NCBI GenBank assembly: GCA_002298925.1
Contig: DBMM01000073.1
Coordinates: 1 to 52,181 of the forward strand
Source of the DNA: Geobacter sp. UBA698
GTDB taxonomy: Bacteria > Desulfobacterota > Desulfuromonadia > Geobacterales > Pseudopelobacteraceae
Direction of reading: 5' to 3'
DNA: 52,181 nt
Shown: positions 9,142 to 16,004 of the stretch, piece by piece
Layout: each line of letters starts with the position of its first letter
Numbering within the stretch: position 1 is the first letter of the stretch
The notes under the pieces: generated by a model
Told to the model about the DNA's origin: nothing
The model's input: only the letters and a program-made list of their open reading frames with translations
Database searches by the model: none
Made by a program: the position numbers and the translations under genes

Positions 9142-10326
9142 TCAGGTCCCCTCCTCCCGCAAATGCCGCACGTACACGAACGCCAGCGGCGGCAGCAGCA
9201 CCAGAAATCCGACCAGCAGATACTGAAAGGTCTGACGGACACCGGACGCATCGGCCAGCATGCCGACCAGCGGGCCGCTGATGGCGAACATCAGCCGGAA
9301 GCAGAACGACTGCAGCGACAGGATGCCGGCCCGGTGGCTGGAAGGGCTTTCCAGGTGGGCATGCCCCAGCATCAGCGGACCGCGCAGGCCGCGCATGATC
9401 GTCAGCAGGTAGTAGAACAGAAAACCCCACACGCCTCCACTGGTCCCCAGCCCTAAGTAACCGCCCCACACCAGCAGCACGAACAGCAGCAGCATGGGCC
9501 TGTCCCCCATGATGCCATTGAGGCGATGGCTGGCCAGGGAGCCGAGCGCCACGCACAGGTTGGCGCCGGTCCAGACCGGCCCGAACCAGGCCAGCGGCAC
9601 GCCGGCGTGCTGCATGTAAGGCTGGATCAGCCAGACCGGGTAGAACGAGGCCAACCCCAGGGCGGCGTTCAGCAGGATGATCGAGCGCAGGCGGCGGTTT
9701 TCCACGAAGGCATAGCGTACCGAGTGCAGGGCGTCGGCCAGGTGGCTGGCGGGCGCGGCCAGCAGCCTGGGCGGCTCGACCATCGAGCGCGTCAGCAGCA
9801 GGGCCAGCAGCCAGACCCCTACCTGCAGGATGAAGGGGAGCAGCGGCGCATAGGCATAGATCACACCGGCAAAGATGGCTCCCAGGGATTCACCCACCTG
9901 GGCAAAGCCCCCCATGCGCCCCTGGTAGCGGGCATATTCCTGCTCGCCACCTTCGGCCTTGAGGGTCTCGTACAGCAGGGCGCTGTCCGAACCGCTTATA
10001 AAAGCCAGCGCGATCCCCAACAGGATTTCCGCAACCAGCACATGGTAAAAACTGCTCGCCAGGGTATAAACGCCCCAGCCGGCCATGCCCAGCAGTGAGG
10101 CCAGCGTCAGCGCGACGCGGTAGCCGAGCCGGTCGCTGACATAGCCGGTGGGATACTCCATCACCACCATGACGACGGACAGGATCCCCTGCAGCAGCAG
10201 GATCTGGGTCAGGGACAGGCCGATATGATCCTTCCAGAACAGGGTGATGATCGCCATCGGAAAGAGGGTCATCTGCAGAAAGGAGAAGGCGTACAGCTTG
10301 GTGATGTTGGATCGAATGTTTCCCAT
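9142..10326 (-). CDS. major facilitator superfamily transporter
   Basis: 394 residues with about 12 hydrophobic segments and the MFS loop 2-3 signature variant GYVSDRLGYR at about 56-65. Inner-membrane secondary transporter, probably efflux; the substrate cannot be read from sequence. Normal length for a 12-TM MFS protein. It stands alone on the - strand, convergent with the 87-residue protein and divergent from the alcohol dehydrogenase gene. Confidence 0.88.
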   Translation of the reverse strand: MGNIRSNITKLYAFSFLQMTLFPMAIITLFWKDHIGLSLTQILLLQGILSVVMVVMEYPTGYVSDRLGYRVALTLASLLGMAGWGVYTLASSFYHVLVAEILLGIALAFISGSDSALLYETLKAEGGEQEYARYQGRMGGFAQVGESLGAIFAGVIYAYAPLLPFILQVGVWLLALLLTRSMVEPPRLLAAPASHLADALHSVRYAFVENRRLRSIILLNAALGLASFYPVWLIQPYMQHAGVPLAWFGPVWTGANLCVALGSLASHRLNGIMGDRPMLLLFVLLVWGGYLGLGTSGGVWGFLFYYLLTIMRGLRGPLMLGHAHLESPSSHRAGILSLQSFCFRLMFAISGPLVGMLADASGVRQTFQYLLVGFLVLLPPLAFVYVRHLREEGT

Positions 10327-10664
10327 TCCGGTCGTGTACCGCCCCCTCCGTTAATGTCAGCAGATCTCGATCAGCCGGTGATCGCCCGCCCCTGCCGAGC
10401 GGCGGCCGCGGCATAGGCGCTTTTAAATTAAAACAGCGCTTGTTGTAGATATTTTAGAGAATTACAATATAATTAATCTGAAGACTGATGCATTTTTACA
10501 CATCATCACAGCTGAACTGACCCAGTACATCTGCAGCATTCAGGGTTTTACCACACCGGCTGCTGGCGTGGGTATTTTTCTGAATCTTTCTCCTGCCTGA
10601 AGAATGTGCTCCCTGTTTTTTTCACATGCGTCAGTTTAGGTCCCGGGTAAACCGAGGTACTGCC
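10327..10664. other. intergenic region between divergent transporter and alcohol dehydrogenase genes
   Basis: 338 bases without a convincing gene. An AT-rich imperfect palindrome (GCGC-TTTTAA/TTAAAA-CA-GCGC, 10417-10439) and a TATAAT-like hexamer near 10470 are visible, which may belong to promoters for the two divergent genes. I see no good sigma-54 site here. Confidence 0.4.
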
Positions 10665-11825
10665 ATGGCTGTCGGCTTCGAAATACGAAAGTTTGTCGCC
10701 CCGGAATTCATATTCGGCATCGGTTCCCGCCACCTGGCCGGACGGTATGCCCGCAACCTGGGTGGGCGCAAGATACTGGTGGTGTCAGACCCCGGCGTGG
10801 TGGCCGCCGGCTGGACCAAAGACGTCACCGACAGCCTGGAGGCGGCGGGACTCCCCTACGCAATGTTCACCGCCCTGACGCCTAATCCCAAGGTTGAGGA
10901 AATCATGGCCGGTGTGGCGGTCTATGAAGCGGAAAGCTGCAATGCCCTGATCGCGGTGGGTGGCGGCAGCCCCATCGACTGCGCCAAGGGGATCGGCATC
11001 GTCACCTCGAACCACAAACACATTCTGCTGTTCGAGGGGGTGGACATGGTAAAGGCACCCATGCCACCCCTGATCTGCATCCCGACCACCGGCGGCACTT
11101 CTGCCGATGTCTCCCAGTTCGTCATCATCAGCAACCCACTGGAAATGGTGAAATTCGCCATTGTCAGCAAGTCCGTGGTTCCCGACCTGGCGCTGATCGA
11201 CCCGGCCACCCTGACCACAATGGACGCGTATCTCACGGCCTGCACCGGGCTGGATGCCCTGACCCACGCCGTCGAGGCGTATGTTTCCATCGCCCGCTCT
11301 TCCATGACCGACCTGCACGCCCTCGAAGCGATCCGCCTGGTTTCGGAGAACCTGCTCCCCTCGATAGCCGCCCCCCACGATCTGGAGCTGCGCACCCAGA
11401 TCATGCAGGGCAGTCTCCAGGCGGGTCTGGCCTTTTCCAATGCCATTCTGGGCGCCAACCATGCCATGGCGCACAGCCTGGGCGGAGCGCTGGATATCGC
11501 CCACGGCGAATGCAACGCCATCCTGCTCGATCACGTGATCGAATTCAATCTCCCCTCTGCACCGGAGCGCTTTGAAAAAATTGCCGAGGCCATGGGTCTG
11601 GACCTGCGCGGACGCACTAGCCAGGAGAAAAAAAAGGCCCTGCTGACACACGTCCGCGAACTGAAAAAGGCGGCCGGCATTGTCAGGAATCTGAAAGATC
11701 TGGGTGTCAACCGGAGCGACCTGACCCTGTATAGCAAGCATGCCATGAAGGACCCCTGCATGGCGACCAACCCGCGCCTGGCCACCAAACGGGACATCGA
11801 GGTCGTCTATGAAGAATCGCTCTAA
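10665..11825 (+). CDS. iron-containing (group III) alcohol dehydrogenase
   Basis: 386 residues from ATG 10665, chosen over the upstream in-frame ATG at 10626 because CGAGGT lies 7 bases before it and the length then fits the family. The NAD-binding GGGSPIDCAKGI and the metal motif around NHAMAHSLGG...AHGECNA (with DALTHAVEA upstream) give the Asp/His/His/His iron ligands. It oxidises or reduces a primary alcohol/aldehyde pair. Group III includes nicotinoprotein methanol dehydrogenases that hold NAD tightly and depend on mycofactocin in actinobacteria; a mycofactocin locus starts 2.7 kb downstream, so this enzyme is a candidate mycofactocin-linked dehydrogenase (inference). It overlaps the kinase gene by 17 bases. 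Confidence 0.9.
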   Translation: MAVGFEIRKFVAPEFIFGIGSRHLAGRYARNLGGRKILVVSDPGVVAAGWTKDVTDSLEAAGLPYAMFTALTPNPKVEEIMAGVAVYEAESCNALIAVGGGSPIDCAKGIGIVTSNHKHILLFEGVDMVKAPMPPLICIPTTGGTSADVSQFVIISNPLEMVKFAIVSKSVVPDLALIDPATLTTMDAYLTACTGLDALTHAVEAYVSIARSSMTDLHALEAIRLVSENLLPSIAAPHDLELRTQIMQGSLQAGLAFSNAILGANHAMAHSLGGALDIAHGECNAILLDHVIEFNLPSAPERFEKIAEAMGLDLRGRTSQEKKKALLTHVRELKKAAGIVRNLKDLGVNRSDLTLYSKHAMKDPCMATNPRLATKRDIEVVYEESL

Positions 11826-13446
11826 GGAGAGCCAGGCACTGGCCTCGTTGAGGGACCAGCTGGTCGGCCTGGGTGAGGATTCTGTCCGCAAAACCTATTA
11901 CCCCGAACTGCAGCAGCGGCTTGAGGAGTTGCGCGAGAGCGAGGAATTTCTCAAGAACATTGTCGACAACATCCCGGCCATGGTCTTTGTCAAGGAGGCC
12001 GTCGATCTGAACTATGTCGCCCTCAACAAGGCCGGCGAGGAGCTGCTGGGGTATTCCCGCGCAGAACTGCTCGGAAAGAATGACCGCGACTTATTCCCCA
12101 AAGAGCAGGCAACCTTCTTCACCCAAAAGGATCGGGAAGTACTGGCCCAGGGCCAGATGCTCGAAATACCGGAGGAGCTGGTCAAGACCCGCCAGGGCGA
12201 CCGGATCCTGCGCACCAAAAAAATCCCGCTTTTCGACAGCCAGGGCAAGGCCAGCTACCTGCTGGGCATAGCGGAAGACATCACCGAGCGCAAACGACTC
12301 GAGGAGCAGCTACTCCAGTCCCAGAAGATGGAGGCGGTCGGGCACCTGGCCGGTGGCGTTGCCCACGATTTCAATAACATCCTGATGGTGATCATGGGGT
12401 ACGGCACCATGCTGAAAGCCGACCTGACCCTGAATGAACAGCAGCGGCACAAGCTCGAACTGATCGTTGATGCAGCGGAGAAAGCAGCCCAGCTGACCGG
12501 CAACCTGCTGGCATTCGGACGCAAACAGCAGATCAAACCCCGCCTGGCCGACATCAACGACATCGTTACCCATATCCAGAAATTCCTGGGCAGAATCATC
12601 GGCGAAGACATCCAGCTCAGGACGATTACCGCCCCGGAGGCCCTGCTGGCCCAGGTCGATAGCGGCCAGATCGAGCAGGTCCTGATCAATCTGGCCACCA
12701 ACGCCCGGGACGCCATGCCGAAAGGGGGCGTGCTGACCATCGAGACCGGAGTGAGGCAGGTCGATCAGCCGCCTGCGAACCACAACGGCAGCTCCCAGCC
12801 GGGGCGCTACGCCTGCATCATGGTATCAGACACCGGCACCGGCATGGACGAGACGACCCGAAATAGGATCTTCGAGCCGTTTTTCACCACCAAAGAGGTG
12901 GGCAAAGGAACCGGCCTTGGCATGTCGATCGTCTCCGGGATCATCAAGCAGCACAACGGCTTCATCGAAATCAGCAGTGAGCTGAATGTCGGCACAACCT
13001 TCACAATCCATATTCCGCTGGCCAGACTGCAACTGGCTGTCACCCTGGAGCCCCCGCCGCCAGCCCCGCCCCGCGGCAGGGGAGAGACGATCCTGGTGGC
13101 AGAGGATGACGAGGCGGTGCGCACGCTCGTGCAACAGACACTGAGCGGCTACGGCTATCAGGTGCTGCTGGCGACGGATGGAGTGGAGGCGGTCGCGACC
13201 CTGGCGGCACACCGCAGACAGGTCAGGCTGGTACTGATGGATCTGGTCATGCCGCGCATGAACGGCAAGGAGGCCTCCGACCGGATGCGTGAGCAGGATC
13301 CCGGCATACGCATCCTCTTCACCAGCGGCTACACCATGGATGTCATCGCCAGCCGCGACACCCTGGTCGAGGAGGGGCAGCTGCTCATAAAACCGGTGCC
13401 CCCCCTGGAGCTGCTGCGACGGGTGCGCGAAGCGCTTGACCGTTGA
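11809..13446 (+). CDS. PAS hybrid sensor histidine kinase with C-terminal receiver
   Basis: 545 residues, soluble (no TM segment). PAS domain about 40-165; dimerisation/phosphoacceptor box with His186 in VAHDFNNI; HATPase about 240-405 (N box NLATNARDAM, G boxes DTGTGMD and GKGTGLGMSI); receiver domain about 425-545 with phosphoacceptor Asp478 in LMDLVMPRMNG. A complete cytoplasmic phosphorelay protein probably sensing redox or a small ligand through PAS. Translation starts inside the alcohol dehydrogenase gene, so the two are coupled and the kinase may sense that pathway. No cognate DNA-binding regulator is adjacent. Confidence 0.92.
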   Translation: MKNRSKESQALASLRDQLVGLGEDSVRKTYYPELQQRLEELRESEEFLKNIVDNIPAMVFVKEAVDLNYVALNKAGEELLGYSRAELLGKNDRDLFPKEQATFFTQKDREVLAQGQMLEIPEELVKTRQGDRILRTKKIPLFDSQGKASYLLGIAEDITERKRLEEQLLQSQKMEAVGHLAGGVAHDFNNILMVIMGYGTMLKADLTLNEQQRHKLELIVDAAEKAAQLTGNLLAFGRKQQIKPRLADINDIVTHIQKFLGRIIGEDIQLRTITAPEALLAQVDSGQIEQVLINLATNARDAMPKGGVLTIETGVRQVDQPPANHNGSSQPGRYACIMVSDTGTGMDETTRNRIFEPFFTTKEVGKGTGLGMSIVSGIIKQHNGFIEISSELNVGTTFTIHIPLARLQLAVTLEPPPPAPPRGRGETILVAEDDEAVRTLVQQTLSGYGYQVLLATDGVEAVATLAAHRRQVRLVLMDLVMPRMNGKEASDRMREQDPGIRILFTSGYTMDVIASRDTLVEEGQLLIKPVPPLELLRRVREALDR

Positions 13447-13475
13447 CCCGCCGGCAGCATTCACCTTAAAAAAAG

Positions 13476-13638
13476 CAGTTCAACACAGAGACACTGAGGC
13501 ACAGAGCAACACAAGAAATTAATCAAATGGTTACTTCAAGTTGTTCTGTATTTGTGGATTCACCTAACAGGTTAATAAATTCATTTCTTTTTTATTCAAT
13601 GATTTCTCAGTGATCTCTGTGTCTCAGTGTTTCAACTG
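13476..13638. repeat. MITE-like element with ~30-bp terminal inverted repeats
   Basis: Left arm 13476-13506 (contains CAGTT, CACAGAGACACTGAGG, CACAGAG) is the imperfect reverse complement of right arm 13615-13638 (CTCTGTG-CTCAGTGT-CAACTG). About 108 bases of AT-rich sequence lie between. Related cacagag/ctctgtg intergenic repeats are common in many bacterial genomes. No coding sequence inside. Confidence 0.6.
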
Positions 13639-13642
13639 CCGT

Positions 13643-14140
13643 TTATAGGTTCACCATTCCGGAAAAATAACGCTGCACCACCTGGGTATGCAGCGGAAAA
13701 CCGAGCTCCAGCGGCCGATCAATCAAAACCACCTCCTGGGTCTCCTCGGATGAAAACGGCTGCAGACAGCCGGCCGGCTGACGTGACGCCAGCCCCAGTA
13801 TCACCACGGTGTCATCCAGTCCGTTGGCAACATCGTACATTTGGAATTCCCCGGCCGGGACCGCTATTCCGGTTTCCTCCAGAAGCTCGCGACTGGCCCC
13901 CTCCTGCCAGGTTTCTCCGCAATCCAGATATCCGCCGGGAAGTGTCAGGGTCCCCTTGCGCGGCTCTATGTTCCGGCGGACCGCAACCAGACCGCCGGCG
14001 ACCGGCACGATGGCCACGACCACCGGCAGGGGATTGAGATAGCTTTTATTGCCGCAGCCGCTACAACGCCTCGGCCAGGGGGCCGCTTTCTCGAATAGGG
14101 CACCGCACCAGCTGCAGTGGGAGTTGCGTTCAGTCATCAT
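13643..14140 (-). CDS. NUDIX hydrolase with N-terminal zinc ribbon
   Basis: 165 residues. Zinc ribbon C9xxC12...C26xxC29, then a Nudix box (GGYLDCGE...RELLEETGI, about 69-92) with the RELLEE catalytic core intact. Resembles NudC-like/ADP-ribose-type pyrophosphohydrolases that cleave nucleoside diphosphates linked to another group; substrate not determinable. A single gene on the - strand, its start facing the mycofactocin promoter region. Confidence 0.88.
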   Translation of the reverse strand: MMTERNSHCSWCGALFEKAAPWPRRCSGCGNKSYLNPLPVVVAIVPVAGGLVAVRRNIEPRKGTLTLPGGYLDCGETWQEGASRELLEETGIAVPAGEFQMYDVANGLDDTVVILGLASRQPAGCLQPFSSEETQEVVLIDRPLELGFPLHTQVVQRYFSGMVNL

Positions 14141-14209
14141 GCTTCCCCTTTATTTTTTCCTAAACTCAAAAAAAACGTAGCGATTCCGTTACAGAATAGC
14201 AGGTATTTT

Positions 14210-14238
14210 CCCAATCAACAAACATCGGTTTGATTGGG
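14210..14238 (+). promoter_or_regulatory. 9-bp inverted repeat, candidate enhancer-binding site
   Basis: CCCAATCAA (14210-14218) and TTGATTGGG (14230-14238) are perfect reverse complements, 20 bases centre to centre. It lies about 170 bases upstream of the sigma-54 promoter, a usual distance for an enhancer-binding protein. No such activator gene is in the window, so the assignment is inferred. Confidence 0.5.
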
Positions 14239-14403
14239 GTGTAGACAATTTCCACGCTGGGGCATTTTGCAGCAACCCCACTTTAACGCCGCAACGACCA
14301 CATCTCCGCGATTGTCCTTTTTCTCCCCACATTACGTACCTGCCCTGCCGGCAAGTGCTGGCTGATGCCTCTCAACTCCAGCATATATCAGCGTTTTATT
14401 GTT

Positions 14404-14419
14404 TGGCATTGCGGTTGCA
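14404..14419 (+). promoter_or_regulatory. sigma-54 (-24/-12) promoter of mftA
   Basis: TGGCATTGCGGTTGCA: the GG and GC dinucleotides are separated by exactly 10 bases, and both TGGCA and TTGCA match the RpoN consensus. The predicted start is near 14431, about 50 bases before the mftA ATG. The rest of 14141-14482 holds the inverted repeat at 14210-14238 and no gene. Confidence 0.75.
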
Positions 14420-14482
14420 ATACACTCGACAACAACGCGAACAGATCCTTAAACGCGTAACAACCCTGAAAGGAGAATAACC

Positions 14483-14593
14483 ATGGAAACTGAAGTACAG
14501 AAAACAGAGACATGCAACAACGAGGAGCCTCGCATTCTAGAGGAAATCAAGGTTGAAGAACTGGCCATCGACGGCATCTGCGGGGTTTACTAA
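14483..14593 (+). CDS. mftA: mycofactocin precursor peptide MftA
   Basis: 36 residues. The C terminus ELAIDGICGVY carries the family-defining IDGxCGVY end; Val35-Tyr36 is the pair that the radical SAM enzyme MftC converts (Tyr decarboxylation, then Val-Tyr crosslink) on the way to the redox cofactor mycofactocin. The N terminus is acidic and Cys11 lies in the leader. AAAGGAGAA stands 6 bases before the ATG. The stop is one base before mftB. First gene of the operon, under the sigma-54 promoter. This peptide is short enough to be missed by gene callers. Confidence 0.95.
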   Translation: METEVQKTETCNNEEPRILEEIKVEELAIDGICGVY

Positions 14594-14594
14594 G

Positions 14595-14852
14595 ATGGCG
14601 GCGGCAGGCGTCAGCACGACACAACTGCACCCCGCCTGCCGCGTACGGCAGGAAGGTTTCGGTCTCCTGTTTTACGATTCAAGGGGACCGCGCCTTCTGT
14701 TCGCTGCAACCGGCAACCTCCTCCCGCAGGACTATTTCGAGACAGCCCGCAGCAGGGATGAACTGCCGGAGGGGTTGTCGGACAGCCAAAAACAGACATT
14801 GAAAAAGTTTGTAGACCAACTTCTACAGAAGGGATTTCTCCGTGAGCAATAA
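14595..14852 (+). CDS. mftB: mycofactocin peptide-binding chaperone MftB
   Basis: 85 residues from ATG 14595, one base after the mftA stop. This start is preferred to the in-frame ATG at 14553 because that one lies inside mftA and would add residues foreign to the family. A small PqqD-like (RRE) fold is expected: an early beta hairpin (VRQEGFGLLFYDSRGPRLLF) followed by helices ending FVDQLLQKGFL. MftB binds the MftA leader and presents it to MftC. It overlaps mftC by 11 bases, so translation is coupled. Confidence 0.9.
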   Translation: MAAAGVSTTQLHPACRVRQEGFGLLFYDSRGPRLLFAATGNLLPQDYFETARSRDELPEGLSDSQKQTLKKFVDQLLQKGFLREQ

Positions 14853-15885
14853 ATACGTTGAAATGGGGATGAGATCCCCCGTCAATCTGACCTGGGAAGT
14901 TTCCCTGGCCTGCAACCTGCGCTGCAGCCATTGTCTGTCATCATCGGGCGAGCCGGCCAGGGATGAGATGACCACTGCCGAAGCACTCGACCTGGTGGAA
15001 CAGCTTCATCAGGCCCGCGTCTTCCAGATCAATTTCGGCGGCGGCGAGCCGTTCATGCGCCCCGATTTCGAGCAGATCCTGGATGCCTGCCACATCAGAG
15101 GCATCATGACCTGCATCTCCACCAACGGAACACTGCTCAATGCCGAGCGGGTCGAGCGCTTGGCCAGGAGTCGCCAGGTGGCCATCCAGGTCAGCATGGA
15201 CGGCTCCTGCCGCGAAACCTGCGACGCCATCCGCGGCGAAGGGGTCTTCGAGGCCGCCACCGCAGCGGTCAAGCTCCTGGCCGCCACCCGCATACCCACC
15301 AGCATCAATACCGTGCTGACCGCCCAGAATGCATCCGAGATACCGGCCATGCATGCCATGGCACATGCCCTGGGTGTTTCTCTGCGGGTCAGCCGCTTCC
15401 GCCCCTCGGGCCGCGGCGCCGACAACTGGGAATCGCTGCGCCCCTCCCCCGCCCAGCTGCTGGCTTTTTCCGACTGGCTGGCCGAGAGCGGCGACGTGCG
15501 CACCGGCGACAGCTTCTTCTCGCTGACCTCCCAGGAGCGCCAGGGACTGGGCCTGAACCTGTGCGGTGCCGCCAAACTGACCTGCTGCGTGGGACCGACC
15601 GGCAACATGTACCCCTGCGCCTTCCTGCAGACCGACCGTTTCAAGGCCGGCTCGCTGCGGGAGAACAGTTTTCAGGAGATCTGGGACAACTCCGAGATCT
15701 ACGACTCATTCCGCAAACTGAGGATCCATTCCTGCGAGGAGTGCAAGCGCTTCGACCAGTGCCACGGCGGCTGTCCGGCCGTTGCCTGGCACCTTAAAAA
15801 CGACATCAACGGCGGAGACCCGGAGTGCCTGGAGCGCTGCGTAACCTCCATCGCCGACACCGACAGGCTGGCACTGGCCGCCTGA
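14842..15885 (+). CDS. mftC: mycofactocin radical SAM maturase MftC
   Basis: 347 residues, GTG start at 14842 with AGAAGGGA before it. Radical SAM motif C24xxxC28xxC31 (CNLRCSHC) and the GGGEPF motif near 57. The C-terminal SPASM domain has Cys-rich segments (LTCCVGPTGNMYPCAF, CEECKRFDQCHGGCP, CLERC) for two auxiliary 4Fe-4S clusters. It decarboxylates the C-terminal Tyr of MftA and forms the Val-Tyr C-C bond. Position directly after mftA and mftB makes the identity very firm. Confidence 0.95.
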   Translation: MSNKYVEMGMRSPVNLTWEVSLACNLRCSHCLSSSGEPARDEMTTAEALDLVEQLHQARVFQINFGGGEPFMRPDFEQILDACHIRGIMTCISTNGTLLNAERVERLARSRQVAIQVSMDGSCRETCDAIRGEGVFEAATAAVKLLAATRIPTSINTVLTAQNASEIPAMHAMAHALGVSLRVSRFRPSGRGADNWESLRPSPAQLLAFSDWLAESGDVRTGDSFFSLTSQERQGLGLNLCGAAKLTCCVGPTGNMYPCAFLQTDRFKAGSLRENSFQEIWDNSEIYDSFRKLRIHSCEECKRFDQCHGGCPAVAWHLKNDINGGDPECLERCVTSIADTDRLALAA

Positions 15886-15894
15886 CGATACCTG

Positions 15895-15978
15895 TCCCCC
15901 TTTGAAAAGGGGGATTCAGCGGGATTTCGATTGAACATAAACATCAAATCCCACCAGCCCCCCTTTGAAAGCGGGGAG
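15895..15978. repeat. intergenic palindromic repeat
   Basis: CCCCCTTTGAAAAGGGGG (hairpin by itself) plus GCGGGATTT on the left are mirrored by AAATCCCACCAGCCCCCCTTTGAAAGCGGGG on the right, an imperfect inverted repeat of about 30-base arms. It separates mftC from the flavoprotein gene. Similar CCCCCTTTGAAA elements are dispersed REP-like repeats in Geobacter-type genomes (recalled, unchecked). Confidence 0.6.
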
Positions 15979-16004
15979 ATAACACTTTGACAGGAGTAAC
16001 CACC

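Noticed and set aside
10626..10664. Upstream in-frame start for the alcohol dehydrogenase
   Set aside because: Would add 13 residues not seen in the family, and the nearer ATG has a better ribosome site.
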